57,155 bases of DNA, from positions 1 through 57,155 of the forward strand of contig JAICXL010000007.1 in assembly GCA_025980475.1 (NCBI GenBank). The letters run 5' to 3'. Positions 19,184 through 27,749 of this stretch are shown here, piece after piece. Made by a program: the position numbers and the translations under genes. This DNA is from Nocardioidaceae bacterium (GTDB taxonomy: Bacteria; Actinomycetota; Actinomycetes; Propionibacteriales; Nocardioidaceae). Position 1 is the first letter of the stretch. Every line of letters begins with the position of its first letter. The notes below the pieces were generated by a model that made no database searches, had not been told where the DNA came from, and saw nothing but the letters and a program-made list of their open reading frames with translations.

Positions 19184-21292
19184 ATGCTCACTCTCGGAAC
19201 GCTCCGCCGGTCACGGCTCGCAGGGGCCGCCGCCCTCGCGGCCCTCGGCCTCGCCACCCTCGTCACCGCGACCGCGAGTGACGCCAGCACTCCCACGAAG
19301 GGCAGCATCTCCGACACCAACCCCGTGACCAGCTGGGGCGGCGGGCCGTTCGTCGCCGCCAACGTCACCGCGCAGGCCAACGGCACCCCGGACTGCACGG
19401 TGCCCCAGTCGTGTGACGACTTCACCCTGAACGTCTCGACACCGGCCGGCTATGGCACCGACCACCAGCTGAAGATCGACGTCTCGTGGCCCAACAGCGC
19501 CGCCGACTTCGACGTCTACGTGCTCGACGCCGCCGGCAACGTGGTCGGCACCTCGGCCTCGAGCGCCGACCCGGAGGAGGTCGTGCTGCCACCGACCACG
19601 GGCACCTACACCGTGCGCGTGGTCCCGTTCACGCCGCTGGGCCAGTCCTACTCGGCGAAGGCGCAGCTCGTCGGCACCCCGGTGAGCACCCCCGGCACCG
19701 ACACCCCGCCCGGGTTCACCAACTACGCCGCGCCGTCGAGCTTCACCGGCGCCAACGACGCCGGTGAGCCGTCGATCGGCACCAACTGGAAGTCCGGCGC
19801 AACGATGTACCAGGCCGGTCTCTCCACCTTCAAGGCCGTCTTCGACGACAGCACCTCGCCGGCGAGGGCGACCTGGAGCGACGTCACCGCCACCCTCGCC
19901 AACGGTTGCCCGCAGGGTGACACGACCAGTCTCGACCCCATCCTGTTCACCGACCACCAGACCGGGCGGACCTTCGAGTCGCAGCTGTCCGGGCAGGACT
20001 CGCTGACCTGCTGGACCGACGACGACGGCACCACCTGGCACCCGTCGCAGGGTGGCGGCATCCCCAGCGGCGTCGACCACCAGACGATCGGTGGCGGCCC
20101 CTTCAGCGCCAACGGCGTCGGCGCGCTGCCCACGTCGACCTACCCGGACGCCGTCTACTACTGCAGCCAGGACATCGCGACCGCCTTCTGCGCGGCTTCG
20201 CGCGACGGGGGTACGACGTTCGGGCCCGGCGTCCCCACCTACAGCCTGCTCGACTGCGGCGGCCTGCACGGGCACGTGAAGGTGGCGCCGGACGGCACCG
20301 CCTACCTGCCCAACAAGGCCTGCGGCAACAACGCCGCGGTGGTGACCTCCACCGACAACGGCACCAGCTGGACCGTGCACAAGGTGCCGGGCAGCAGCTC
20401 GAGCGACGCGGACCCCTCCGTGGGCATCGGCAGCAACGGCACCGTCTACTTCGGCTACGTCGGCTCCGACGGACGGCCGGGCGTCGCGGTCAGCCACGAC
20501 CACGGGCAGACCTGGACCGACCAGCAGACCGTCGGAGCTGAGTTCGGCATCCAGAATGCCGTCTTCCCGGCGATGGTGGCCGGGGACGACGACCGCGCGG
20601 CGCTGGCCTTCATCGGCACGCCGACCGGCGGCAACTACCAGGACACCGCCAACTTCAAGGGCGTCTGGCACCTCTACGTGGCCACCACCTACGACGGTGG
20701 CAAGACCTGGCAGACCGCCGACGCGACGCCCAATGACCCGGTGCAGCGCGGCTCGATCTGCACCGGCGGCACCACCTGCGGCAGCGACCGCAACCTGCTC
20801 GACTTCATCGACGCGACCATCGACGACCACGGCCGCATCCAGGTCGCCTACGCAGACGGATGCATCAACACCTGCGTCACCGACACGTCCGAGACCAGCG
20901 GCGCTGGCCCGGCCGACGCGCAGGCCGCCTACGCGACGATCGCCCGGCAGAGCAGCGGCAAGACGCTCTTCGCCACCTCCGACCCGCAGCCGAACCTGAC
21001 GCTGTCCTCGCTGGACGTCAGCCGCACCAAGGGCGTCTACACCGCCGCCGTGCGGGTCAGCAACACCGGGGACTCCGCGATCAAGGCGTTCGCCACGCAG
21101 GTGACCGACAACGGCAACCAGGTCGGCTCGACCACCGGCACGTCGCTGGCGCCCGGGGCGAGCACGACGCTGCGCTACTCGTGGAAGTCGTCGGGGACGA
21201 CCCAGACGGTGACCGCGGTGGTCGATCCGCAGAACGTGATCGCGGAGTCCGACGAGGCGGACAACAAGGCCCAGCAGGTAGTGAGCCAGTGA
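19184..21292 (+). CDS. Secreted sialidase-fold (BNR/Asp-box) protein with CARDB domain
   Basis: A 702-residue exported protein. Residues 1-33 are a signal peptide (two Arg, hydrophobic core, ATASDAS). A PPC-like strand domain follows (DFDVYVLDAAGNVVG, about residues 105-160). The central part has Asp-box repeats SRDGGTTF, STDNGTSW, SHDHGQTW and TYDGGKTW, typical of a sialidase-like propeller. The last 100 residues form a CARDB-like Ig domain (VRVSNTGDSAIKAF, ESDEADNKAQQ). ATG 19184 directly precedes the signal peptide. The stop overlaps the GTG of a lipoprotein gene as GTGA. Enzymatic activity is not assured: Asp boxes are structural and I cannot place the catalytic Arg triad. Confidence 0.8.
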   Translation: MLTLGTLRRSRLAGAAALAALGLATLVTATASDASTPTKGSISDTNPVTSWGGGPFVAANVTAQANGTPDCTVPQSCDDFTLNVSTPAGYGTDHQLKIDVSWPNSAADFDVYVLDAAGNVVGTSASSADPEEVVLPPTTGTYTVRVVPFTPLGQSYSAKAQLVGTPVSTPGTDTPPGFTNYAAPSSFTGANDAGEPSIGTNWKSGATMYQAGLSTFKAVFDDSTSPARATWSDVTATLANGCPQGDTTSLDPILFTDHQTGRTFESQLSGQDSLTCWTDDDGTTWHPSQGGGIPSGVDHQTIGGGPFSANGVGALPTSTYPDAVYYCSQDIATAFCAASRDGGTTFGPGVPTYSLLDCGGLHGHVKVAPDGTAYLPNKACGNNAAVVTSTDNGTSWTVHKVPGSSSSDADPSVGIGSNGTVYFGYVGSDGRPGVAVSHDHGQTWTDQQTVGAEFGIQNAVFPAMVAGDDDRAALAFIGTPTGGNYQDTANFKGVWHLYVATTYDGGKTWQTADATPNDPVQRGSICTGGTTCGSDRNLLDFIDATIDDHGRIQVAYADGCINTCVTDTSETSGAGPADAQAAYATIARQSSGKTLFATSDPQPNLTLSSLDVSRTKGVYTAAVRVSNTGDSAIKAFATQVTDNGNQVGSTTGTSLAPGASTTLRYSWKSSGTTQTVTAVVDPQNVIAESDEADNKAQQVVSQ

Positions 21293-21741
21293 GGCGGCTC
21301 ACCCTGGTGGCCCCCGCCCTGGCGGCGAGCCTGCTGCTCGTCGCCGGGTGCGGGGAGTCCGGCAATGCCCACGACGCGCAGTTCGGGGCGGCGGCGGACA
21401 CCAGCACCTGCGTCAAGGACGCCCAGCAGGTGTCGTCCTATCCCGACGGCTTCCCGGCGCGCTTCCCGTTCCCGCCGCGGACCGTGGTCTTCAACGCCCA
21501 GGACCGCGGCGCCGACGGTGTGGTGGCCACCGGCGTGACACCGCTGCCGTTCAAGCAGGTGCTGGCGTCGCTCAACGGACCGGCGCAGAAGGCCGGCTTC
21601 AAGGTGACCGACGGGGAGACCGAGGAGCACGACGCGGAGGCCAACTGGACCGGCAACGGCTACCGCGGCCGCTGGGCGATCCGCGAGTCGGGCTCGTGCC
21701 CCGGCGAGACCGTCGTGCAGGTGCTCTCGGCGAAGTCCTAG
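21289..21741 (+). CDS. Small lipoprotein of unknown function
   Basis: A 150-residue protein with a signal peptide and lipobox LVAGC (Cys21), so probably diacylated and held on the outer face of the membrane. The mature part has two Cys (CVKDAQQ and SGSCPGE) that could form a disulfide, and a KAGFKVTDGETEEHDAE segment. No family recognised. The GTG start overlaps the upstream stop as GTGA, coupling it to the secreted propeller protein, which may be its partner. The stop is shared with the convergent EEP gene as CTAG. Confidence 0.75.
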   Translation: MRRLTLVAPALAASLLLVAGCGESGNAHDAQFGAAADTSTCVKDAQQVSSYPDGFPARFPFPPRTVVFNAQDRGADGVVATGVTPLPFKQVLASLNGPAQKAGFKVTDGETEEHDAEANWTGNGYRGRWAIRESGSCPGETVVQVLSAKS

Positions 21742-23675
21742 CCCAGCGCGCCGCGGGGCAGCCGCAGGTCCACCACCACCGGCAGGTGGTCCGACAGTCG
21801 TGTCGACGGGGCGTGCGGGTCCGAGCTGCGCATGCCCGGTGAGCCGATGACGTGGTCGATCTGGTGCACCGGGTGGCCGGCGGGGTCGGTCGGCAGCGGC
21901 CGGGCCCGGGCGAGCATGTCGCCGAAGCCGCCGGCCAGCAGCGCCCGCCAGGCAGGGCTGCCGGGGGTGGTGTTCAGGTCGCCGCCGAGCACGACCGGGC
22001 CCTCGTCGGAGAAGTCGACGAGTGGGACGCCGAGCTCCTGGACCTGTCCGAGAGTCTGGTTCAGCTCGTCGTCGCGGGGTTGCAGGTGGGTGGCCACGAT
22101 CGTGACCTTCCTGCCGTCGTAGGGGACCCTCAGCGACAGCGCCTCGGCGCCGGTGAGCGAGCCGTGGGAGCCGAGCTCCAGGCGGTGCAGCCGGTAGACC
22201 GGACCGCGGGTGAGGATCGCGTCGCCCCAGACCGGGTCGGCGGCCGGGCCGAAGACCGCGTGCATGCCGAGCATCCGGGCCAGGATGCGCAGCTGGTCCT
22301 GGCCGCCGTTGAGCAGCCAGCCGCGGTCGACCTCGCTGAGCAGGACGACGTCGGGATGCTCGTGGGCGATCAGCGCGGCCTGCCCGGCGGCGTCGAACCG
22401 GCCGTCGAGGCCGTAGCCCATCCGCAGGTTCCAGGCCAGCACCCGCAACGGGGCGGCGCCCGCGGCTATGGCGGGAGCGGCGACCGCGGCAGCGCCCTGG
22501 ATCGGCTGCAGCGTCGCCCACGGGCCGAAGCCGGCCAGCAGCAGCGCCACCACGGTGCCGAGGGCGAGCGCGGGCCAGCCCGGCCGGCGCGCCCGCACCG
22601 GGTTGCCGGGGCCGAGCACGGCCACCAGGCCGACCACGCCGGCGAGCGCGACGACGAGCCAGTCCGCGCGGTAGCCGAGGTCGTAGCCGGCGTAGTAGCC
22701 GAACAGCACCAGCACCCAGACCACGGCCCCGCCCGCCGTCGCCAGCGGCCGCCCCGCCGCAGCTCCGGGCGCGGGCCCCGGCCCCGTCGTGGCACGCAGC
22801 CCGGGCCGGCCCAGGCACAGGGCGAGGGCGGGCATCCCCACGAAGTAGGCCACCAGCGACCACGACGGCAGTGACCCGGACACGCCGTGCCGGCTCGCGG
22901 TGACCAGCATCGCGACAGCGACCGAGCCGACGAGCAGGAGCGCACCGAGGGCGGTCGCCCACCGGCGGGGCGAGACCCGGGCGGCGATCGTGAACCCGGC
23001 CGCGCAGCCGGCGACCAGCACCACCGGCCCCCAGATGGTGTCGACGGTCGAGGCGCGGCCCACGTCAGCCAGCGCGATGCCGGCCAGGAGGAGCGCCGGG
23101 AAGACCAGCCAGGCGGTACGACGACCCACCCCTGCTGCCTCGCCCGGGACGTGCCCGGCCCAGGCCGCGGCCACCAGCAGCACCTGGACCCCGAGCACGA
23201 GCCAGCCCCAGGCGTCGTCACGCCAGACGGCACCGAACGACCCCAGCGCGGCATGGGTGGTCGCCGAGAGCAGCAGGCCGAGGAAGACGCCGGGCACCAG
23301 CACGTCGCCCAGGGACGCGGTGGCGAGGCAGAGCCAGAGCACGATGACGACGACCCCGGCCGAGGCGACGTAGAGCTGCGGTCGGCCGCCGCCGACGACC
23401 ATCACCACCAGCCGCGCCGCCAGCGCGAGCAGCAGCAGCCAGCGGAGGGCCACGGGTGCGGTCAGCGCGCGGCGGAGCAGGAGCAGCAGGACCAGCGGGA
23501 CCACCATGACCCCGACCGCGAAGCCGCCGATCGCCTCGGGCGGCGTCGAGGCGGCCAGGCCGAAGATCGTGATCAGCGACGGCGTCCACACCCGCCAGAG
23601 GTCGACCAGCAGCCACACCCCGCTCGCAACAGCGACCAGCCGGGCCGTCCGGCCGGTCAGCAGCTCAGGCGTCAC
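21738..23675 (-). CDS. Membrane protein with C-terminal endonuclease/exonuclease/phosphatase domain
   Basis: A 645-residue protein. Residues 1-405 hold about ten to twelve hydrophobic helices; residues 410-640 form an EEP-superfamily domain with VLAWNLRMG (metal Asn), LLSEVDRG (metal Glu), VATHLQPRD, VVLGGDLNTTP (catalytic Asp/Asn) and TRLSDHLPVVV (terminal Asp-His). The plan recalls Frag1/CWH43-type proteins acting on lipid or phosphodiester substrates at the membrane. GTG 23675 lies 11 nt within the end of the upstream ABC permease, so it is probably in that operon. Substrate unknown. Confidence 0.8.
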   Translation of the reverse strand: MTPELLTGRTARLVAVASGVWLLVDLWRVWTPSLITIFGLAASTPPEAIGGFAVGVMVVPLVLLLLLRRALTAPVALRWLLLLALAARLVVMVVGGGRPQLYVASAGVVVIVLWLCLATASLGDVLVPGVFLGLLLSATTHAALGSFGAVWRDDAWGWLVLGVQVLLVAAAWAGHVPGEAAGVGRRTAWLVFPALLLAGIALADVGRASTVDTIWGPVVLVAGCAAGFTIAARVSPRRWATALGALLLVGSVAVAMLVTASRHGVSGSLPSWSLVAYFVGMPALALCLGRPGLRATTGPGPAPGAAAGRPLATAGGAVVWVLVLFGYYAGYDLGYRADWLVVALAGVVGLVAVLGPGNPVRARRPGWPALALGTVVALLLAGFGPWATLQPIQGAAAVAAPAIAAGAAPLRVLAWNLRMGYGLDGRFDAAGQAALIAHEHPDVVLLSEVDRGWLLNGGQDQLRILARMLGMHAVFGPAADPVWGDAILTRGPVYRLHRLELGSHGSLTGAEALSLRVPYDGRKVTIVATHLQPRDDELNQTLGQVQELGVPLVDFSDEGPVVLGGDLNTTPGSPAWRALLAGGFGDMLARARPLPTDPAGHPVHQIDHVIGSPGMRSSDPHAPSTRLSDHLPVVVDLRLPRGALG

Positions 23676-25446
23676 GTCGTTGCAGCAGCAGCCAGGAGAC
23701 CAGCATCAGCACGGCGCCGAGCCCGCCGAACACGATGAAGCCGCCGACCGACGACAGCGGGTTGCCGAAGATCCCGTGGTGGCCGCCCTCGACGCTGATC
23801 ATCCGGTAGCCGGCCTGGAAGGGCAGGAACCGCACCAGGTCGGAGTGTTCCTGCAGTCCCGGCACGAGGTTGAGGATCGCCGCGATCACCGACTCCACGA
23901 GCAGCGGCCACAGGAAGATCATCACCAGCGCGAAGGCCTGGCTGCGGGTGAGCGCGGTGAACGCCATCGCCAGCCAGGTGAGCAGCACGACGTAGACGAC
24001 CTCGCGTCCGGCGACCCCCCAGGTGCGGCCGGTGAAGACCGGCACGGCGTCGTCGTGCAGGAAGAGCCAGCCGAGGCAGCCGGCCAGCAGCATCACGACG
24101 AAGCTGACCACCGCGGACCACGCGCCGGCGACGAGGAACTTGGCGACCCAGAAGCTGCCTCGCGAGTTCAAAGCGGTCAGCGAGGCCCGGATCATGCCGT
24201 GGCGGTACTCGTGTCCCCAGGCGAAGATGCCGATCATCGCGAGGACGAAGCCGATCAGGCAGGGCGCCCCTGCGGCCGCGGCCTGGCTGACCACCAGCGC
24301 ACCGAGCAGGTTGCGGTCGCCGCTGCTGACGCTGCTCGGGTGGTTGGAGATCTGCACCGCGGTGCCGAAGGCGATCCCGAAGGCGATCAGCAGGCCGATC
24401 ACCACGGCGATGCCGGTCAGCCACCACGTCGAGCGGATCGTGCGGATTCGCGTCCACTCGTAGGCCAGCGCCGCCCTCACCAGGCGCCTCCCTGCGGCCG
24501 GTCGGCCGGTTGCGGTGGTCGGGCAGGTGCCTGCCCGGCCTCCTGGGCGAGGAACTCCTCGGATCCCGAGGTCGCCTCGAGGAAGAGCCTCCTCGAGCGT
24601 CGCCAGCTGGGTGGTCAGCTCGTGCAGGCGGATGCCGTTGTCGAAGGCGACGTCCCCGACCGCCTGGGCGTCCATCCCCGCGACGGTCAGGCCGCCCTCG
24701 ACCGGGTCGACGGAGACACCCGGCCTCCCCTGGAGCAGCCCGGCCAGCTCCGCGGCCTGGGGCGACCGGACCGCGACGACGCTGCCGCGGGCGCCCCGGA
24801 CGAAGTCGGCGACCGGGCCGCTGGAGATCAGCCGGCCACGGCCGATCACCACGAGGTGGTCGGCCAGCAGCGCCATCTCCGAGAGCAGGTGGCTGGAGAC
24901 GAAGACCGAGCGTCCCTGCCCGGCAAGGTGCTTGAGCAGCTGCCGCATCCACTGGATGCCCTGCGGGTCCAGCCCGTTGGCGGGCTCGTCGAGGATCAGC
25001 GTGTGGGGGTCGCCGAGCAGTGCTGCCGCGAGGCCCAGCCGCTGGCCCATGCCGAGCGAGAAGGTCTTCGGCTTCTTGCGCGCCACCTCGGCCAGGCCGA
25101 GCTGGCCGAGCACCTCGTCGACGCGGCTGGTGGGGATGCCGTTCGCGGCGGCCAGCATCCTCAGGTGGTTGCGGGCCTTGCGGGTCGGGTGGAAGGGCCT
25201 GGCCTCCAGCAGGGCCCCGACGTGCCGCATCGGCCGGTCGAGCTCGGTGAAGGCCAAGCCGCCGAAGGTGGTCGTGCCGGCGCCGTGGTCGAGGCCCAGC
25301 ATCAGCCGCATGGTCGTCGACTTGCCGGCACCGTTGGGGCCGAGGAAGCCGGTGACGCTTCCGGGGTGGACCTCGAAGGACAGGTCGGACACCGCAGCCT
25401 TCCCGCCGTAGGCCTTGCTCAGCCCCCGTGCCTCGATCGTCGCCAT
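23665..25446 (-). CDS. ABC transporter ATPase and permease in one frame (apparent frameshift fusion)
   Basis: As written the frame is 593 residues. Residues 1-285 are an ABC-2 type ATPase: GPNGAGKST (Walker A), LSLGMG-type signature FSLGMGQRLGLAAALL, LILDEPANGLDPQG (Walker B). Residues about 325-593 are a six-helix ABC-2 permease (EWTRIRTIRSTWWLTGIA onwards). The linker LPRGDLGIRGVPRPGGRAGT does not look like a natural domain. Removing one base near 24585 turns it into EEAFLEATSGSEEFLAQEAG, a normal ATPase C-terminus that would stop at 24477-24479, overlapping a permease GTG (24478-24480) as GTGA. So ancestrally these are two genes, ATPase 24477-25446 and permease 23665-24480. ATG 25446 is 7 nt after CAGGAT. 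Confidence 0.8.
   Translation of the reverse strand: MATIEARGLSKAYGGKAAVSDLSFEVHPGSVTGFLGPNGAGKSTTMRLMLGLDHGAGTTTFGGLAFTELDRPMRHVGALLEARPFHPTRKARNHLRMLAAANGIPTSRVDEVLGQLGLAEVARKKPKTFSLGMGQRLGLAAALLGDPHTLILDEPANGLDPQGIQWMRQLLKHLAGQGRSVFVSSHLLSEMALLADHLVVIGRGRLISSGPVADFVRGARGSVVAVRSPQAAELAGLLQGRPGVSVDPVEGGLTVAGMDAQAVGDVAFDNGIRLHELTTQLATLEEALPRGDLGIRGVPRPGGRAGTCPTTATGRPAAGRRLVRAALAYEWTRIRTIRSTWWLTGIAVVIGLLIAFGIAFGTAVQISNHPSSVSSGDRNLLGALVVSQAAAAGAPCLIGFVLAMIGIFAWGHEYRHGMIRASLTALNSRGSFWVAKFLVAGAWSAVVSFVVMLLAGCLGWLFLHDDAVPVFTGRTWGVAGREVVYVVLLTWLAMAFTALTRSQAFALVMIFLWPLLVESVIAAILNLVPGLQEHSDLVRFLPFQAGYRMISVEGGHHGIFGNPLSSVGGFIVFGGLGAVLMLVSWLLLQRRDA
24583..24588 (-). other. Suspected 1-nt insertion joining ATPase and permease frames
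   Basis: The minus strand reads GAGGCTCTTCCTCGAG where GAGGC(C/T)TTCCTCGAG would give the family sequence EEAFLE. One extra base here shifts the ATPase into the permease frame. It could be a sequencing error, a real fusion mutation, or a slippery site. Confidence 0.65.
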
Positions 25447-25453
25447 GCGGGGC

Positions 25454-25476
25454 ATCCTGCCATTCGGCACTAGGAT
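25454..25476. promoter_or_regulatory. Back-to-back -10 elements of a divergent promoter
   Basis: CAGGAT on the minus strand (25454-25459) is 7 nt before the ABC ATG 25446; TAGGAT on the plus strand (25471-25476) is 7 nt before ATG 25484. Only 11 bp separate them, so the two polymerase footprints overlap and initiation should be mutually exclusive. Confidence 0.5.
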
Positions 25477-25483
25477 TTACCGG

Positions 25484-27739
25484 ATGCCCACTCCGAGGCC
25501 CGTCGAGGGGTCGCCCACCCCGCGCCCGCTCGCCGACCCGCTCCGCAGCTGGTCGAGCGACCAGCTCGCGGGGCTGCTGGCCGCCCGCCTGGACCTCGCC
25601 GTACCCGCTCCTGCCGACTCCGCGCAGCTGGCCTCGCGCGCAGTCGTGCGCTCCTCGGTGCTGCGCTCGCTCGAGGCGCTCGACACCCTGGAGCTGGCGG
25701 TGCTCGAGGCCCTGGTCGAGCTCGGCCCGACCGATGCTGCCGCGGTGGGTGCGGTGGTGCACGCCTCCGGTCAGGCGGTCGCCGCCGCCCTCGACGTGCT
25801 GTGCACCCGCGCCCTCGTGTGGGGCGCCTCCGACGCCTTGCGACCGGTCAGCATGGCCGCCGAGCTGCTGGCCCTTCCTGAGGGCCCTCCCGCCGACGAG
25901 GTCCCGGCGCTGCTCGCCGAGCTCGACGAGCAGGCGCGCACGATCCTCGACCACCTCGACCACACCGGGGCCGATGGCACGGTGGCGGACGCCCAGCGCC
26001 GGCCCACGGTGACCGGGGCGCGGACGCCGACCGAGGCGCTGCTCGCCAGGCGGCTGCTGGTGCCGCGCGACGGCCGGCAGGTGACGCTGCCGTGGACTGT
26101 GCGGCTGGCGCTGCGCGGGGGGCGGTCGACGCGCCACGACCTGTCCGGCCCACCGCCGGTCGCCACCGGCGAGCGCGAGCAACCGCTGGTCGACCGGGCG
26201 GGCGCCGGCGCGGCCTTCGAGTTCCTGCGCCGCACCGAGCTGCTGCTCGACCGCTGGGGGACCCATCCACCCGGCGCGCTGCGTGCTGGCGGAATGGGCG
26301 TGCGCGAGCTGCGGGCGGCGGCCGCCCTCGTGCACGCCGAGCAGCCGGTCGCGGCCCTGCTCGTCGAGACAGCGGCCGCGGCCGGCCTGATGGCGATCGG
26401 GATGACCGACGATCTCGACGCGGCCTGGCTGCCCACCGACGCCTTCGACGCCTGGCAGGGCCGCGCGCCGGCGGAGCGCTGGCTGGTGCTGGCCCGGGCG
26501 TGGCTGGCCAGCCCTCGACTGGTGTCCGCGGTCGGCGGCCGCGACGCCTCGTCCGGCCCCGTCAACGCCCTCTCTCCCGGTCTGGAGCGGGGCTGGCTGC
26601 CGGCGCTGCGGCGCGACGTGCTGACCGAGATCGCGGCGCTGCCCGCCGGACACGTGCTCGCCCCGGGCACGGGGGTCGCCTCGCTGCTGGAGCGGATGCG
26701 CTGGCTGCGGCCGCGCCGGCCGCGCGCCCACCTCGACGTCGTTCCGGCGCTGCTGGACGAGGCGGCGCTACTCGGCATCGCCGGGCTGCACGGGCTCTCC
26801 TCGTTCGGCCGGGCGCTGGTCGCGACGGCCTCGACGGACTCGGCCGCGGCCGATCCGGCCGGGGCCCTGGCCGGTCTGCTGCCCGAGCCGGTCGACCACG
26901 TGCTGGTCCAGGCCGACCTGACGGCGGTCGCACCCGGGCCGCTCGAGCAGCAGCTGGCCCGCAAGCTGGCGCTCGTGGCCGACGTCGAGTCCCGGGGCGG
27001 CGCCACCGTCTACCGCTTCGCGGCCGGCTCGGTGCGCCGGGCGTTCGACGCCGGCTGGTCGGCCGCCGACGTCCACGACTTCCTCCGGCACAGCTCGCGG
27101 ACACCGGTCCCGCAGTCGTTGAGCTACCTCGTCGACGACGTGGCGCGCCGGTTCGGCACGGTGCGCGCGGGACACGCCGCCTCGTTCCTGCGCTCCGACG
27201 ACGAGACCGCGCTGACCGAACTGGTGCACGACCAGGGGGCCGCCGGGCTGCGGCTGCGCCGGGTCGCACCGACCGTGCTGGTCTCCGACGTCCCGCTGGA
27301 CACCCTGCTGCCCAGGCTGCGTGCCCTGGGGGTCGCGCCGGTCGTCGAGGCCGCCGACGGCACCGTGCACGTCTCCCGCCCTGACGTCTTCCGGGCGAAG
27401 ACGCCCCGCACGCGGGTGGCACCGGCCCGCGACGAGGCGCGGACCGCGGCCCGGGTGTCGGCCGTGGTGACCGCGATCCGGGCCGGTGACCGTGCCGCCG
27501 CTGAGCGCCCCACCCGCGGCCCGGTGACCAGCCCCGCCGACGTGATGGGCGTGCTGCGAGCAGCCGCCGAGACCGGTCAGCCGGTGTGGATCGGCTACGT
27601 GGACCAGCACGGCACCGACAGCGAGCGGGTGGTCCGACCGCTGCGGGTCGAGGGCGGGCGGTTGACGGCCTGGGACGAACGCAGCGACGAGCAGCGGTCG
27701 TTCGCGCTGCACCGGATCACCCGCGCAGCGGCCACGTAG
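25484..27739 (+). CDS. Helicase-associated domain protein, partner of XPB, with WYL-like C-terminus
   Basis: A 751-residue protein of the actinobacterial helicase-associated family found directly upstream of XPB (by position like Rv0862c). The middle (about 440-650) contains VDHVLVQADLTAVAPGPLE and RFAAGSVRRAFDAGWSAADVHDFL, typical of the XPB/Ssl2-like helicase C-terminal region. The last 80 residues (VWIGYVDQHGTDSERVVRPL, then TAWDERSDEQRSFALHRI) resemble a WYL domain, a fold that binds ligands or nucleic acid ends. No Walker A, so no ATPase activity of its own. ATG 25484 is 7 nt after TAGGAT. It probably forms a DNA-repair or RNAP-linked complex with XPB; this is inference. Confidence 0.8.
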   Translation: MPTPRPVEGSPTPRPLADPLRSWSSDQLAGLLAARLDLAVPAPADSAQLASRAVVRSSVLRSLEALDTLELAVLEALVELGPTDAAAVGAVVHASGQAVAAALDVLCTRALVWGASDALRPVSMAAELLALPEGPPADEVPALLAELDEQARTILDHLDHTGADGTVADAQRRPTVTGARTPTEALLARRLLVPRDGRQVTLPWTVRLALRGGRSTRHDLSGPPPVATGEREQPLVDRAGAGAAFEFLRRTELLLDRWGTHPPGALRAGGMGVRELRAAAALVHAEQPVAALLVETAAAAGLMAIGMTDDLDAAWLPTDAFDAWQGRAPAERWLVLARAWLASPRLVSAVGGRDASSGPVNALSPGLERGWLPALRRDVLTEIAALPAGHVLAPGTGVASLLERMRWLRPRRPRAHLDVVPALLDEAALLGIAGLHGLSSFGRALVATASTDSAAADPAGALAGLLPEPVDHVLVQADLTAVAPGPLEQQLARKLALVADVESRGGATVYRFAAGSVRRAFDAGWSAADVHDFLRHSSRTPVPQSLSYLVDDVARRFGTVRAGHAASFLRSDDETALTELVHDQGAAGLRLRRVAPTVLVSDVPLDTLLPRLRALGVAPVVEAADGTVHVSRPDVFRAKTPRTRVAPARDEARTAARVSAVVTAIRAGDRAAAERPTRGPVTSPADVMGVLRAAAETGQPVWIGYVDQHGTDSERVVRPLRVEGGRLTAWDERSDEQRSFALHRITRAAAT

Positions 27740-27742
27740 GAT
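27737..27742 (+). promoter_or_regulatory. -10-like TAGGAT embedded in the upstream stop codon
   Basis: The TAG stop of the helicase-associated gene is the first half of TAGGAT, which stands 7 nt before the XPB ATG. It could give XPB an internal, leaderless promoter. Confidence 0.4.
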
Positions 27743-27749
27743 CGCGGCG

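Noticed and set aside
23672-26731. A 1019-codon minus-strand open frame
   Set aside because: It runs across the ABC permease/ATPase in another frame and antisense to the helicase-associated gene; composition is typical of a high-GC shadow frame.
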